Of a stretch of DNA of 51,852 bases, positions 15,637 through 25,802 are shown one piece after another; position 1 is the stretch's first letter, and each line of letters begins with the position of its first letter. Source of the stretch: Acetobacteraceae bacterium (GTDB lineage: Bacteria > Pseudomonadota > Alphaproteobacteria > Acetobacterales > Acetobacteraceae); the NCBI GenBank assembly GCA_025354865.1, contig JANXMB010000019.1:1-51852 (forward strand), written 5' to 3'. Below the pieces are notes generated by a model. It ran no database searches, was not told the origin of the DNA, and saw only the letters and a list, made by a program, of their open reading frames with translations. The translations under genes were made by a program, and so were the position numbers.

Positions 15637-15896
15637 CGTCTGTTCTCCGCTCAATTGATTGGGGCGCCGCAGACCGCAGTGCCACTGCCTGCCCGCAGGC
15701 CCCAACAACTGCGCAGGGGCCAATGGTCGTGACGGACGCCGATTTTCATCGCTGGGTTTCCTCGAACGCGGCTTGCACGGACGGTCGCACCGCGACGCCC
15801 GACGGTCAAGGAAGCGCCCCGCCCGACGACAGCAGGGATTGACGCCACCGGCGAAGCGCCGCCCCATGGGGCGCAACAGAAACGGGGAAACGCAAC
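15637..15896. promoter_or_regulatory. Divergent promoter region with two palindromes
   Basis: This 260-bp region separates the monooxygenase operon from the plus-strand SDR. Two adjacent palindromes stand out: GCAGTGCCACTGC at 15676-15688 and GCCTGCCCGCAGGC at 15687-15700. They are plausible operator or hairpin sites. No convincing -35/-10 pair was found and no regulator gene is adjacent. Confidence 0.4.
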
Positions 15897-16688
15897 ATGG
15901 ATTTCACGGGAAAAGTCGCCCTCGTCACCGGCGGCGGCGGCGGCATCGGGCGCGCCACAGCGCTCGGCTTCGCACTCCGCGGCGCCAAAGTCATGGTGGT
16001 GGACGCCGATACGACTTCCGGACAAGCCACGGCGGACATCGTCGCCCAACGCGGCGGCACCGTCGCCTTCGTCCAGGCCGACGTGACCCAATCCGCCTCG
16101 GTCCAGGCCTACGTGAAGAAAACCATGGACGCCTACGGCCGCATCGACTGCTTCTTCAACAATGCCGGGATCGAGGGCCAGGTCCGCCCCACCCAGGAAT
16201 ACGATGAGGATATGTTCGACAAAGTCATCGCGGTGAACCTGAAAGGCGTGTTCCTCGGCCTGCGCCATGTGCTGCCGGTCATGGTGGCGCAGGGCAGCGG
16301 CGCGGTTGTCAACACCGCCTCCGTCGCCGGGCTGTTCGGCGGCCCCGGCATGCCCGCTTACGTCGCTTCCAAGCACGGCGTGCTCGGTTTGACCAAGGTG
16401 GCATCGACCGATGTCGCCGGTCTGGGCGTGCGGGTGAACGCGGTGTGCCCCGGGCCGGTGGAAACGCGGATGATGCGATCCCTGGAATCGCAGCGCAATC
16501 CCGACGATCCCGAATCGATCCACGCAGCCATGAGCCGGATGATCCCGGCCGGCCGCTACGCGCTGCCCGAGGAAATCGCCAACACCGTGCTGTTCCTGTG
16601 TTCGGACCTATCGTCGAACACGACCGGCACGCAGGTCGTGGTGGATGGCGGTCGGTCCGGTTCGGGCGGAACCTCGGTGCGGCGATAA
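15897..16688 (+). CDS. SDR-family oxidoreductase
   Basis: 263 residues. Complete classical SDR pattern: VTGGGGGIGRAT (nucleotide site), FNNAGIEG (NNAG), NTASVAG (Ser), YVASKHGVLG (Tyr and Lys) and PGPVETRM. The C-terminal part ends in a Gly/Ser-rich tail. It is the type often annotated as glucose or cyclohexanol dehydrogenase-like; the substrate is unknown. GGGGAAA lies upstream of the ATG. It is divergent from the flavin monooxygenase operon across a 260-bp region. It is more GC-rich than that operon and like the rest of the window, so it may not belong to the same transferred block. Confidence 0.92.
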   Translation: MDFTGKVALVTGGGGGIGRATALGFALRGAKVMVVDADTTSGQATADIVAQRGGTVAFVQADVTQSASVQAYVKKTMDAYGRIDCFFNNAGIEGQVRPTQEYDEDMFDKVIAVNLKGVFLGLRHVLPVMVAQGSGAVVNTASVAGLFGGPGMPAYVASKHGVLGLTKVASTDVAGLGVRVNAVCPGPVETRMMRSLESQRNPDDPESIHAAMSRMIPAGRYALPEEIANTVLFLCSDLSSNTTGTQVVVDGGRSGSGGTSVRR

Positions 16689-16724
16689 CAAAAACGGCGT
16701 GCGAGGACTGCCTCGCACGCCGTT
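16689..16724 (-). terminator. Intrinsic terminator of the Mo-hydroxylase/MoaD-like operon
   Basis: Perfect 14-bp stem (16693-16706 with 16711-16724), 4-base loop, followed on the minus strand by a run of T. On the plus strand there is no T run after the hairpin, so it acts mainly for the minus-strand genes, though it may also limit the SDR transcript. Confidence 0.85.
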
Positions 16725-16740
16725 CACCTGAAGAACAGCT

Positions 16741-16995
16741 TCAGCCGCCTTCGATGCGGGGGATAAAAAACACCTCCGCCCCAGGGGGGACCGGCTGAAA
16801 CAGCCCGGTCTCGTGATATTCGCCGTTGATGGCGAGGGTGGTTTCTTCTTCCAGATGGAAGCCCAGCCCCGGAAACATGGCGTCCATCGCGCCGATCACG
16901 TCCCGCATCGTCTTCGCCTGGACCGCGAACTCCCGCACGCCCTTTGTGTAACGGGCGGCGAAGCCGCTGGTGAAGACAACGCGGGCCGGTTCCAT
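16741..16995 (-). CDS. MoaD/ThiS-family ubiquitin-like protein
   Basis: 84 residues with the beta-grasp pattern: RVVFTSGFAARYT at the start, TMRDVIGAMDAMFPGLGFHL in the middle, LAINGEYH, then VPPGAEVFFIPRIEGG. The C-terminal Gly-Gly is the site that is adenylated and converted to thiocarboxylate in MoaD and ThiS sulfur carriers. It starts seven bases after the stop of the Mo hydroxylase subunit, so it probably serves that enzyme, for example in molybdopterin sulfur transfer (inference). ATG at 16995 is chosen because the longer frame overlaps the upstream gene with no family sequence. No moaE or thiG is nearby. Confidence 0.8.
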   Translation of the reverse strand: MEPARVVFTSGFAARYTKGVREFAVQAKTMRDVIGAMDAMFPGLGFHLEEETTLAINGEYHETGLFQPVPPGAEVFFIPRIEGG

Positions 16996-17002
16996 CGTTG
17001 GA

Positions 17003-19282
17003 TTACGCCGACAGCGCCGCCAGAACCTTCGGCGGAGACATCGGCAGATCGACCAACCGCTTGCCGGTGGCGTTCTCGATCGCGTTGGCGATCGCGGCCA
17101 TCGGCGGGCAGATGCAGACCTCCCCCACGCCCTTGGCACCGTAGGGGTGCGTCGGGTTGGGGACCTCGACCAGCACCGCGTCCAGCATGGGCAGGTCGGA
17201 CGACACCGGGCAGCGGTAGTCCAGGAAGCCGGCGTTATCCAGCAGGCCCTTGGCGTTGTAGATGTATTCCTCGCTCAGCGCCCAGCCGATGCCTTGTACG
17301 ATGCCGCCATGGATCTGGCCTTCGACGTAGGACGGGTGGATGGCGCGGCCGACATCCTGCGCCGCGACGAAGCGCAGAATGGTGACCTTGCCGGTTTCCG
17401 GATCGACTTCGACGTCGCAGAACTGGGTGGCGAAGCCCGGCGCCTGACCGCCGGCATTGACCCCGGCGGAGGTCGTGATCGGACCACCCGTCGCTGCCGC
17501 CTTGCCGGCGATTTCCTTCAAAGACAAGGGCTTGAAGTCGCCCACGTTGGAACCCGCCGGCTTGGCGTAACCGTCGTCCCAAATCACCCCTTCCGGATCG
17601 ACGCCCCAGATCATCGCGGCGCGTTCGCACAGGATTTTGATCGCCGTTTTGGTGGCGTTGACCACGGCGGTGCCGGTGGCGAAGGTCACGCGGGACCCGC
17701 CGGTGACATGGGTGTAACCGACCGACGCGGTGTCGGCGACGATCGCCCGCACCTGGTTGTAGTCCACGCCCAGCGTTTCCGCCGTCATGATCGCCATCGA
17801 CGCACGCGAGCCGCCGATGTCCGGGCTGCCGGTTGCAATCAGGATCGTGCCGTCGGCGTTGATTTGCAGGGTGGCGGAGGATTCGCCACCGCCGTTGAAC
17901 CAATAGCCCGACGCGACGCCACGGCCTTGATTCGGCCCCAGCTTCACGGCGTAAGCCGGGTGCTTCTGCAACGCCTCAAGCGTTTCGATATAGCCAGCAT
18001 GGGCGTGTTTCGGCCCGGCGAGCGTCGGCGTGCCGATGCGGCAGGCATTCTTAAGCCGCAGCGCCAGCGGGTCGATGCCGAGTTTCTTGGCGCACATGTC
18101 CAGCACGCTTTCCACCGCGAAGGCGGAAATCGGCGAACCGGGTGCGCGGTAGGCGGCGGCTTTCGGGCGGTTGCTCACCACGTCCCAGCCCACAGCGCGC
18201 TGGTTCGGAATGTCGTACGGCGCATACGCGCACAGGCAGCCGTTCATCACCGGGGAGCCTGGGAAGGCACCCGCCTGGAACTTGAAGATGCCGTCCACCG
18301 CCACGATCGTGCCGTCGTTCTTGACGCCGACCTTGACCCACATGGACGAACCGGAGGTCGGCCCCGACGCGCGGAACACTTCTTCCCGGCTCATGGTCAG
18401 ACGGACCGGCAGGCCGGATTTTTTCGACAGCGTCGCCGCCAACGGTTCCAGATAGGTGACGGTTTTACCGCCGAAGCCGCCGCCGATTTCGGCCGGGATT
18501 ACGCGGAGATCGCCGAGCGCCTTGCCCATGATCTGGGCGGTTAGGGCGCGCATTTGGAAGTGGCCCTGGCTGGAGGACCAGATTTCGCACTGGCCATCGG
18601 CCTCGAACTTGGCGACGCAGGCATGTGGCTCGATATAGGCCTGATGCACGGCGGCGGTCTTGAACGCGTGTTCGATCACCAGGTCCGACGCGGCGAAACC
18701 GGCGTCCACATCGCCCATGGCGAACGCCAGCCGCTTGGAGATGTTGGACGGCTTGGTCGGCACCGGTTCGACGCCGCGGGTGATCATATCCTCGAACAGC
18801 AGCGGGGCGTCGGGCGCCATCGCTTCGTCGACGTCGATCACATGCGGCAGGACTTCGTATTCGACCTTAATCAGGGCGCAAGCCTGTTCGGCGATCGAAT
18901 TGCTGATCGCGGCCACGGCAGCGATGGCGTGGCCTTCGTACAGGGCCTTCTCGCGCGCCATGATGTTGCGGGTCACGTGCCAGAAGTTCACCGCGACGCG
19001 TTCCGGGCCGATGTAGTCGAATTTCTGCTGCGGTAGGTCGGCGGCGGTCATCACCGCTTTGACGCCCGGCAGCTTCTCGGCGGCCGAGGTGTCGATCGAC
19101 AGGATGCGCGCATGGGCATGCGGGGACCGCAGCACCTTGCCGTAGATCATCCCTGGCAACTTCAGGTCGGCGCCATACTGCGCGCGGCCGGTCACTTTGG
19201 GGATGCCGTCCGGACGGATCGGGCGCGTCCCCACCCATTTGAATCGCTTTACGGAATCGGTCACGATTGCTGTGTCGTTCAC
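17003..19282 (-). CDS. Xanthine dehydrogenase-family molybdopterin-binding subunit
   Basis: 759 residues, the usual length for the large Mo subunit. N-terminal domain: YGADLKLPGMIYGKVLRSPHAHARI. Cofactor blocks: QGHFQMR, AEIGGGFGGK and AAYRAPGSP. The catalytic Glu721 is in GAKGVGE near the C-terminus. Such subunits hydroxylate N-heterocycles or aldehydes using Mo-bound sulfur and water. They normally need a [2Fe-2S] and an FAD protein, but none is encoded on either side: upstream is a flippase and downstream only the MoaD-like protein. Either the partners are elsewhere or the enzyme uses other electron carriers. Substrate unknown. Confidence 0.93.
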   Translation of the reverse strand: MNDTAIVTDSVKRFKWVGTRPIRPDGIPKVTGRAQYGADLKLPGMIYGKVLRSPHAHARILSIDTSAAEKLPGVKAVMTAADLPQQKFDYIGPERVAVNFWHVTRNIMAREKALYEGHAIAAVAAISNSIAEQACALIKVEYEVLPHVIDVDEAMAPDAPLLFEDMITRGVEPVPTKPSNISKRLAFAMGDVDAGFAASDLVIEHAFKTAAVHQAYIEPHACVAKFEADGQCEIWSSSQGHFQMRALTAQIMGKALGDLRVIPAEIGGGFGGKTVTYLEPLAATLSKKSGLPVRLTMSREEVFRASGPTSGSSMWVKVGVKNDGTIVAVDGIFKFQAGAFPGSPVMNGCLCAYAPYDIPNQRAVGWDVVSNRPKAAAYRAPGSPISAFAVESVLDMCAKKLGIDPLALRLKNACRIGTPTLAGPKHAHAGYIETLEALQKHPAYAVKLGPNQGRGVASGYWFNGGGESSATLQINADGTILIATGSPDIGGSRASMAIMTAETLGVDYNQVRAIVADTASVGYTHVTGGSRVTFATGTAVVNATKTAIKILCERAAMIWGVDPEGVIWDDGYAKPAGSNVGDFKPLSLKEIAGKAAATGGPITTSAGVNAGGQAPGFATQFCDVEVDPETGKVTILRFVAAQDVGRAIHPSYVEGQIHGGIVQGIGWALSEEYIYNAKGLLDNAGFLDYRCPVSSDLPMLDAVLVEVPNPTHPYGAKGVGEVCICPPMAAIANAIENATGKRLVDLPMSPPKVLAALSA

Positions 19283-19374
19283 GGCAGCCTCGCTAGGTGT
19301 TCGGGGATGGTCTGGTTCGATGGGCCAGACTCGCCCAGCCGTGCCCGAAAGGCAAGAGGGGCACCCTTACCCCA

Positions 19375-20865
19375 CTAATGCGCTCGGAATTTCTGCCCCG
19401 GCACCAGCGCCCGGATCGCCCGCAACGCATCGGCCTCCGCCCCTGCCGGCCGGCCCACCAGCAGCCAGAGACCGGTCAGCACCACCGCGAACACGCCTGC
19501 ACCCACCGCCACGCCGGCCACCAGGGGCCACAGGCCGTTGCCGGTCCCGATTCCGCCCCAGCCCAGGCCGGATGCCCACAGCGCCGCTGCCATCGTCAGG
19601 CTGGCAAGCCCCGGCCGCCACACAAGGCCAGCCAGCGGCCCCGCGCCGATGCCGAATCGGCGCGCCGCCGTCGCCAGCACCGCGCCTTGTTCGACCGCGA
19701 TCGCGATCGCCGCCGCAGCCGCCGCGCCGGTCGCCCCGAATCCGGGAATCAGCGTCACCAGCAGCGCCACCCGCAACGCCGCTCCGCCCAGCGCGATGCC
19801 GACCAGACGCCCCAATAGCGCATGGGCGCTGAGCAAATGCTGACTGAGGTGCCCGAACACCTGCATCGCGCCCGCCATGCCCAGCACTTGCAGCACCGGC
19901 ACCGCCTGCCCCCAGCCCGGCCCCAGCGCCAGCCGGGTCAGCGGCGCCGCGACCGCCGACAATCCGACCCCGATCGGCAGCGCCAGCAGCGTGGCAAAGC
20001 CGATCAGCCGCAGGAACGTATCCCGCACCGCCGCCCCCTCGTGCCGAGCCGCCGCAAATCCCGAAAACGCCGCTCGGCCCAACGGCTCGATGAATTCGGT
20101 CGTCGGCAGCGCGGCGATTTCTGCCCCGATGCTGTAGATCCCGACGATCCCCGATCCCGCCATGCGGCCCAAAATCAGGCTGTCGCTGCGATCGCGCAGC
20201 AAGGTCGCGAGGCTGAGCAACCACGTCCAGAAGGAATAGCCGACCAGCAGCCGCCACGCCCGCAGGCTGAAGCGAGGGCGGAACGGGTGCATCGCGTAGG
20301 TCATCGCCATCCGCAGGGATCGGTTGACCAGCATCCCGCAGAGCATGGCGACATAGCTGTGCAGCAGGATTGCCGCCCCGATCGCGGCCAGAATGCCGCA
20401 GAGCTTGGGCAGCACCATCAGCGCGAATTCTTTGTGAAATGTCATGTTCCGGCGGAAATCCACCGCGCCGATATTGGCCAGCCCATCGAGCAGCGGCAGC
20501 AGCGCCACGACCAGCAGCACCGGCCCCAGCCGTTCGTCGCCGAAGAAGCCGGCAGCGGGCCAGGCAGCGATGGCGACCATCAGGCTCGCAAGGAGACCGC
20601 GCAGCGCGCTCAGGGTGAAGGCGCTGTCGTACACCGAACGGTCGGGATTGCGCTCGCGGATGACGGCTTCCTCGGTGCCGAGACTCATGAGGCCGTCGAC
20701 CGATTGTACGAATCCGGTGGCCAAAGCGATCAGGCCGAAATCGGCGGGGACCAGCAGGCGGACCAGAACCAGGGTGCTGGTCAGGCCGAGAACCCGCATC
20801 CCCAGCCGCCAGGCCATCACCCACCCAGCGCCCCGCGCGGTGCGCGCGAGCAGCGATCCGGTCAC
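19375..20865 (-). CDS. Lipopolysaccharide/oligosaccharide flippase (Wzx/MOP type)
   Basis: 496 residues, strongly hydrophobic with about 12-14 membrane helices. The start ARTARGAGWVMAWRLGMRVLGL and LVRLLVPADFGLIALA are typical for polysaccharide export flippases; further family features are RERNPDRS and the LRDRSDSLILGRMAG segment. These proteins move lipid-linked oligosaccharides across the inner membrane. The GTG start overlaps the stop of the dioxygenase-like gene (GTGA), so the two are co-translated. It suggests a surface-glycan pathway, as does the locus at 32.8-40.7 kb. The substrate glycan is unknown. Confidence 0.9.
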   Translation of the reverse strand: MTGSLLARTARGAGWVMAWRLGMRVLGLTSTLVLVRLLVPADFGLIALATGFVQSVDGLMSLGTEEAVIRERNPDRSVYDSAFTLSALRGLLASLMVAIAAWPAAGFFGDERLGPVLLVVALLPLLDGLANIGAVDFRRNMTFHKEFALMVLPKLCGILAAIGAAILLHSYVAMLCGMLVNRSLRMAMTYAMHPFRPRFSLRAWRLLVGYSFWTWLLSLATLLRDRSDSLILGRMAGSGIVGIYSIGAEIAALPTTEFIEPLGRAAFSGFAAARHEGAAVRDTFLRLIGFATLLALPIGVGLSAVAAPLTRLALGPGWGQAVPVLQVLGMAGAMQVFGHLSQHLLSAHALLGRLVGIALGGAALRVALLVTLIPGFGATGAAAAAAIAIAVEQGAVLATAARRFGIGAGPLAGLVWRPGLASLTMAAALWASGLGWGGIGTGNGLWPLVAGVAVGAGVFAVVLTGLWLLVGRPAGAEADALRAIRALVPGQKFRAH

Positions 20866-22142
20866 GCCGGAAGGATGTCCGCCGGGGGGTTGTCCAGCGG
20901 GGGGTTGTCCAGCGGTTCGCGGTCCGCATAAACGGCAGACGCGAAAACATGCCTCTCATGCGGATGCAGGCGGGTCGCGATCCGTTCGGCATACAACGGC
21001 GCGGCATAGCGCGGTGCCACCCAGGCGCGGATACCACGGCGCACGGACAGTTCCGGCGCGGCCGTCGTCTCGTGCACCAGATCGGGATGCAGCACCGCAA
21101 CCGAACCGAATGGCAGGTCCAACGGCAGCCGAGCGAGGCCGCCGCGGCGGATCGCGGTCAGCAGCCGCCCGGTGTGGCGGGTTTCTTCCCCGACGAGATC
21201 GGGCACGTCCATGCGACGGGCTTCCTCGGGCGATTTGTAGCGGTCGGCATAACGGTAATCGGCGAAGCGGTGGCTGCCGGGGTAGACGTGCAAGCCCGCA
21301 CCGTCCGGGGGATCGTCCAGCCCGAACCACAGCGTCGCGCCGTGGCGTTGCATCGTATGCGGCAGGACGGCCGAATCCTGCTGCGGCGGGCGCAGGATGG
21401 GGCGCAACACCCCCTCGGTCCCGGCGATGGCCACCGGGCTGTCGAACAATTCGGTCAGGAAACGGGCCACGGGGATCGCCAGGATCGCCGACCGGATGGG
21501 CTTGGACAGATAATGCACATCCAGCGCGGCGGTGGGATGCGGGGCGAGGTCCGCCGTCCAGCCGATCGGGTCGGGCGCCAAAGCCGGGCAGTGGAACATT
21601 GTGCCAGGCACGATCCCGGCGAAAATCTGTTCCAGCGCCAGCCGAGCCGGTGCCAGCCGATCCGCCACCGACCCGAGTTCGAGCACCGCGTAGCCATCGC
21701 GCGCCCAGCCCAACAGGCGTTCGGCCTGCCGATCCGAAATCCGCCCGAGGTCGAGGCGATTCTGCACGAGATCGGCGACATCGGCCCGATCCGTCCACAA
21801 CCCGCCGAACGGCGAGGCCACCGAACCAGGATCCGACGGGCGGGCGGCGGCGGCATTGGGCAGGTATCCCCGAGCACGGCCGCGCTGCACGAAATGCGCC
21901 GCCGCGTCGCCCCGCCCCGGTGCTCGGCCCAGATCGGCGGCAACCATCGGATAGGACGCCAGATAGAAGTCGGGATCGACATCGTTCGGCAACCGGCCTT
22001 CCCGCCGACCGTGCTTGTCGTAATGGTCCCACGCGCTTTCGACGACGCGGGCTTCGATTGCCTCGACCAATCCGGGATTCCGGCGCAGGTAGCCGGCGTG
22101 ATCGAACAAGTCGCGATCCTGGGGGCGAATTGGGTCGGCCAA
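20862..22142 (-). CDS. Phytanoyl-CoA dioxygenase-like protein with N-terminal EGR repeats
   Basis: 426 residues from a TTG start; an in-frame stop lies four codons upstream, so no longer form is possible. Residues 14-95 hold two units of the pattern FYLxxxP...HFxxxGRxxG (HYDKHGRREGRLP and HFVQRGRARGYLP), as in the small protein at 38627. Residues about 150-400 resemble the PhyH fold: LWFGLDDPPDGAGLHVYPGSH (271-291) and VAVLHPDLVHETT (348-360) with a candidate Fe ligand His357. The usual HxD reads H262-T-M264, so the Asp ligand is not obvious and activity is uncertain. The tail repeats LDNPP twice. It overlaps the flippase gene. Likely glycan- or lipid-modifying (inference). Confidence 0.65.
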   Translation of the reverse strand: MADPIRPQDRDLFDHAGYLRRNPGLVEAIEARVVESAWDHYDKHGRREGRLPNDVDPDFYLASYPMVAADLGRAPGRGDAAAHFVQRGRARGYLPNAAAARPSDPGSVASPFGGLWTDRADVADLVQNRLDLGRISDRQAERLLGWARDGYAVLELGSVADRLAPARLALEQIFAGIVPGTMFHCPALAPDPIGWTADLAPHPTAALDVHYLSKPIRSAILAIPVARFLTELFDSPVAIAGTEGVLRPILRPPQQDSAVLPHTMQRHGATLWFGLDDPPDGAGLHVYPGSHRFADYRYADRYKSPEEARRMDVPDLVGEETRHTGRLLTAIRRGGLARLPLDLPFGSVAVLHPDLVHETTAAPELSVRRGIRAWVAPRYAAPLYAERIATRLHPHERHVFASAVYADREPLDNPPLDNPPADILPA

Positions 22143-22340
22143 TAGAGCATCCTATGCTGATCGCGCCCGGCGATATCCGGGAACAGCGCAGGCCCGCACC
22201 ATGCCGCGAGACGCGCCGCGCTCCAAGAGGATATCCGAGCGCGGTCCATCTATGTGCGATGGTTGTTTGACCCCTGCCGACCCCGCCGCTAGAACCCGCG
22301 CCAACTGCATTCACCCATCGATCCCCTGGGGGGCCTGTCT

Positions 22341-22667
22341 TTGAGCACCGTGTTGCTGATCGTTCACCTATTCGTCACCCTGGCGCTGATCGGGGTCGTC
22401 CTGATTCAGCGCAGCGAGGGCGGGGGACTGGGCATCGGCACCTCCCAAGGCATGGGGTCCTTCATGTCCGGCCGTGGCACCGCCAACCTGCTGACCCGGA
22501 CGACGGCGATTCTGGCGGCAATCTTCATGGTCCTGTCCTTGAGCCTGGCATTGCTGAACCGCGGCGCGACCAGCGGCCAGAAGTCGTTGCTCGACTCCGC
22601 GCCGGCCTCCAGCACCACGCCCGCCGTGCCGCCGCCGCCCGCAAAACCGGCGGTCCCGACGAACTGA
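22341..22667 (+). CDS. secG: Preprotein translocase subunit SecG
   Basis: 108 residues. Two membrane helices (about 4-22 and 52-70) surround the conserved loop VVLIQRSEGGGLG, the signature of SecG, followed by a Pro/Ala-rich cytoplasmic tail. SecG associates with SecY and SecE and raises the efficiency of protein export. I use TTG at 22341 because a GGGGGG run lies 8-14 bases upstream; GTG at 22350 is possible. pyrG follows in the same direction, as in many alphaproteobacteria. Confidence 0.93.
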   Translation: MSTVLLIVHLFVTLALIGVVLIQRSEGGGLGIGTSQGMGSFMSGRGTANLLTRTTAILAAIFMVLSLSLALLNRGATSGQKSLLDSAPASSTTPAVPPPPAKPAVPTN

Positions 22668-22720
22668 GCCGCCGCGCCACCGACCCAACACGGTTATTTT
22701 TCTTCAGCTTTGGCAAATAA

Positions 22721-24403
<1,683 letters not shown>

Positions 24404-24416
24404 CGGCGCACCGAAC

Positions 24417-24443
24417 GGGGCGGTCGGGGGTTCCGACCGTCCC
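24417..24443. terminator. GC-rich hairpin between convergent genes
   Basis: An 11-bp stem with one G-T pair (24417-24427 with 24433-24443), 5-base loop, 13 bases after the pyrG stop. There is no T run on either strand. It probably ends transcription from both sides or stabilises the 3' ends. Confidence 0.5.
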
Positions 24444-24461
24444 GAACGAACCCTGCGGGAT

Positions 24462-24788
24462 TTACGGATGCGGACCCCACGGCGCCGCCGTTAGCAGTTT
24501 GACCTCCTGCGAAATCACCAGCGGGCGGAACTTGGCGGCGAACCCATCGACGAAATCGCTGTTGGAAAACACCGACGCCCAATGCGCCCGCCGATCCGCG
24601 TCGTCGTCGAATTTCCACATATGCACCAACTGGTTGATCATCCCGGTATCGGCCTGAAAATAGCCCACCAGCTTCTTGTCCTGGCCACCCTTCACCAGCG
24701 CGGGGTAGCCGAATTCGGTGTAAAGCTTCACCGCCTCGGCCATTTTGCCGACAACCAGGGTGTAGGTGCGCAATTCGTATACGGCCAT
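24462..24788 (-). CDS. NIPSNAP-family protein (single domain)
   Basis: 108 residues, one NIPSNAP unit: VYELRTYTLVVGKMAEAVKLY at the start and NQLVHMWKFDD in the middle. It is a relative of each half of the two-domain protein at 13646. AGGAGG sits 6 bases before ATG 24788, a strong ribosome site, which rules out the longer frame. It is divergent from the SMP-30 gene by 71 bp, so they may share a control region. Function is not established for the family in bacteria. Confidence 0.9.
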   Translation of the reverse strand: MAVYELRTYTLVVGKMAEAVKLYTEFGYPALVKGGQDKKLVGYFQADTGMINQLVHMWKFDDDADRRAHWASVFSNSDFVDGFAAKFRPLVISQEVKLLTAAPWGPHP

Positions 24789-24859
24789 GGGTTTCCTCCT
24801 GCGAACATGGTGCCTAAGCTTTGGCCAACTCGATAAAAACTGCAAGGAGACGCCGGACC

Positions 24860-25801
24860 ATGAGCCGCTACGACACCACCGCCCCGATCCGCTACCCCGA
24901 CCCCGATATCGTCGTCCTCGATCCCCGGTTTCAACACATGGTGCTCGGCCATGCCTCCATCGAGCGGATCGCGACCGGGTTTCGCTTCACCGAGGGGCCG
25001 GCCTATTTCGGCGACGGGCAGTATCTGCTGTTTTCCGATATTCCCAACGATGCCCTGCTGCGCTGGGACGAAATCACCGGGCAGGTCGCAACCCTGCGCA
25101 ACCCCGCTGGCTATCCCGATGGCAATACGCGCGACAAACAGGGCCGGCTGGTTACCTGCGAACTCGGCAGCCGCACGCTGACGCGCACCGAACACGACGG
25201 CACGGTCACGGTGCTCGCCTCGCATTTCGAGGGTGTGCAGTTGACCGGCCCGAACGATGTGGTGGTGAAGTCGGACGGCACGATCTGGTTCAGCGACAAC
25301 GGTGCCGGAATCCGTGGCAACTACCTCGGCGATAAAGCGACGCCGGAACTGCCCTATCGGGTCTATAAGCTCGATCCGCTCACCGGTCGGCTGTCGATTG
25401 CCGTCGGCGACATGGCGCGCCCGAACGGGCTGGCGTTCTCGCCGAACGAAGACCGGCTCTACGTTGTCGATACACCGTCCGGACCCAAAACGACCTATGT
25501 CTACGACATCGTGGACGGCAAAGCGGTGAACGGGCGCATTTTCTTCGATGCCCAACCCGGTTACACCGACGGTATTCGTGTCGATACCGAAGGCAATATC
25601 TGGTGCGGATTCTCCGGTGGCCCAGGGGAGGACGGGGTCGCCGTCTTCGCGCCCGACGGCATCATGATCGGCCGCATTTTGCTACCGGAACGTTGCGCCA
25701 ATGTGTGCTTCGGCGGGCGCAAGCGCAACCGCCTGTTCATGACCGCCAGCCAATCGGTCTACGCGCTGTATGTCGAAGCCCAAGGCTGCCCCGGAGGATA
25801 G
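24860..25801 (+). CDS. SMP-30/gluconolactonase-family lactonase
   Basis: 313 residues of six-bladed propeller type. Metal-site elements are FRFTEGPAYFGDG (Glu), TGPNDVVVKSDGTIWFSD (Asn) and YTDGIRVDTEGNIWCG (Asp). Enzymes of this family open sugar or aldono-lactone rings and use Ca, Zn or Mn. AAGGAGA precedes ATG 24860. One base separates its stop from the next start, so it is co-transcribed with the Cj0069-like gene. With udh at 7284, a uronate oxidation route through an aldarolactone is possible, but the genes are 17 kb apart. Confidence 0.9.
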   Translation: MSRYDTTAPIRYPDPDIVVLDPRFQHMVLGHASIERIATGFRFTEGPAYFGDGQYLLFSDIPNDALLRWDEITGQVATLRNPAGYPDGNTRDKQGRLVTCELGSRTLTRTEHDGTVTVLASHFEGVQLTGPNDVVVKSDGTIWFSDNGAGIRGNYLGDKATPELPYRVYKLDPLTGRLSIAVGDMARPNGLAFSPNEDRLYVVDTPSGPKTTYVYDIVDGKAVNGRIFFDAQPGYTDGIRVDTEGNIWCGFSGGPGEDGVAVFAPDGIMIGRILLPERCANVCFGGRKRNRLFMTASQSVYALYVEAQGCPGG

Positions 25802-25802
25802 C

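Noticed and set aside
16970-18544. 524-codon plus-strand open frame opposite the Mo hydroxylase
   Set aside because: No family motif; mirror of the minus-strand gene.
22146-22158. Dyad AGCAT-CCT-ATGCT next to the PhyH-like gene start
   Set aside because: Only five-base arms; too short to call an operator.
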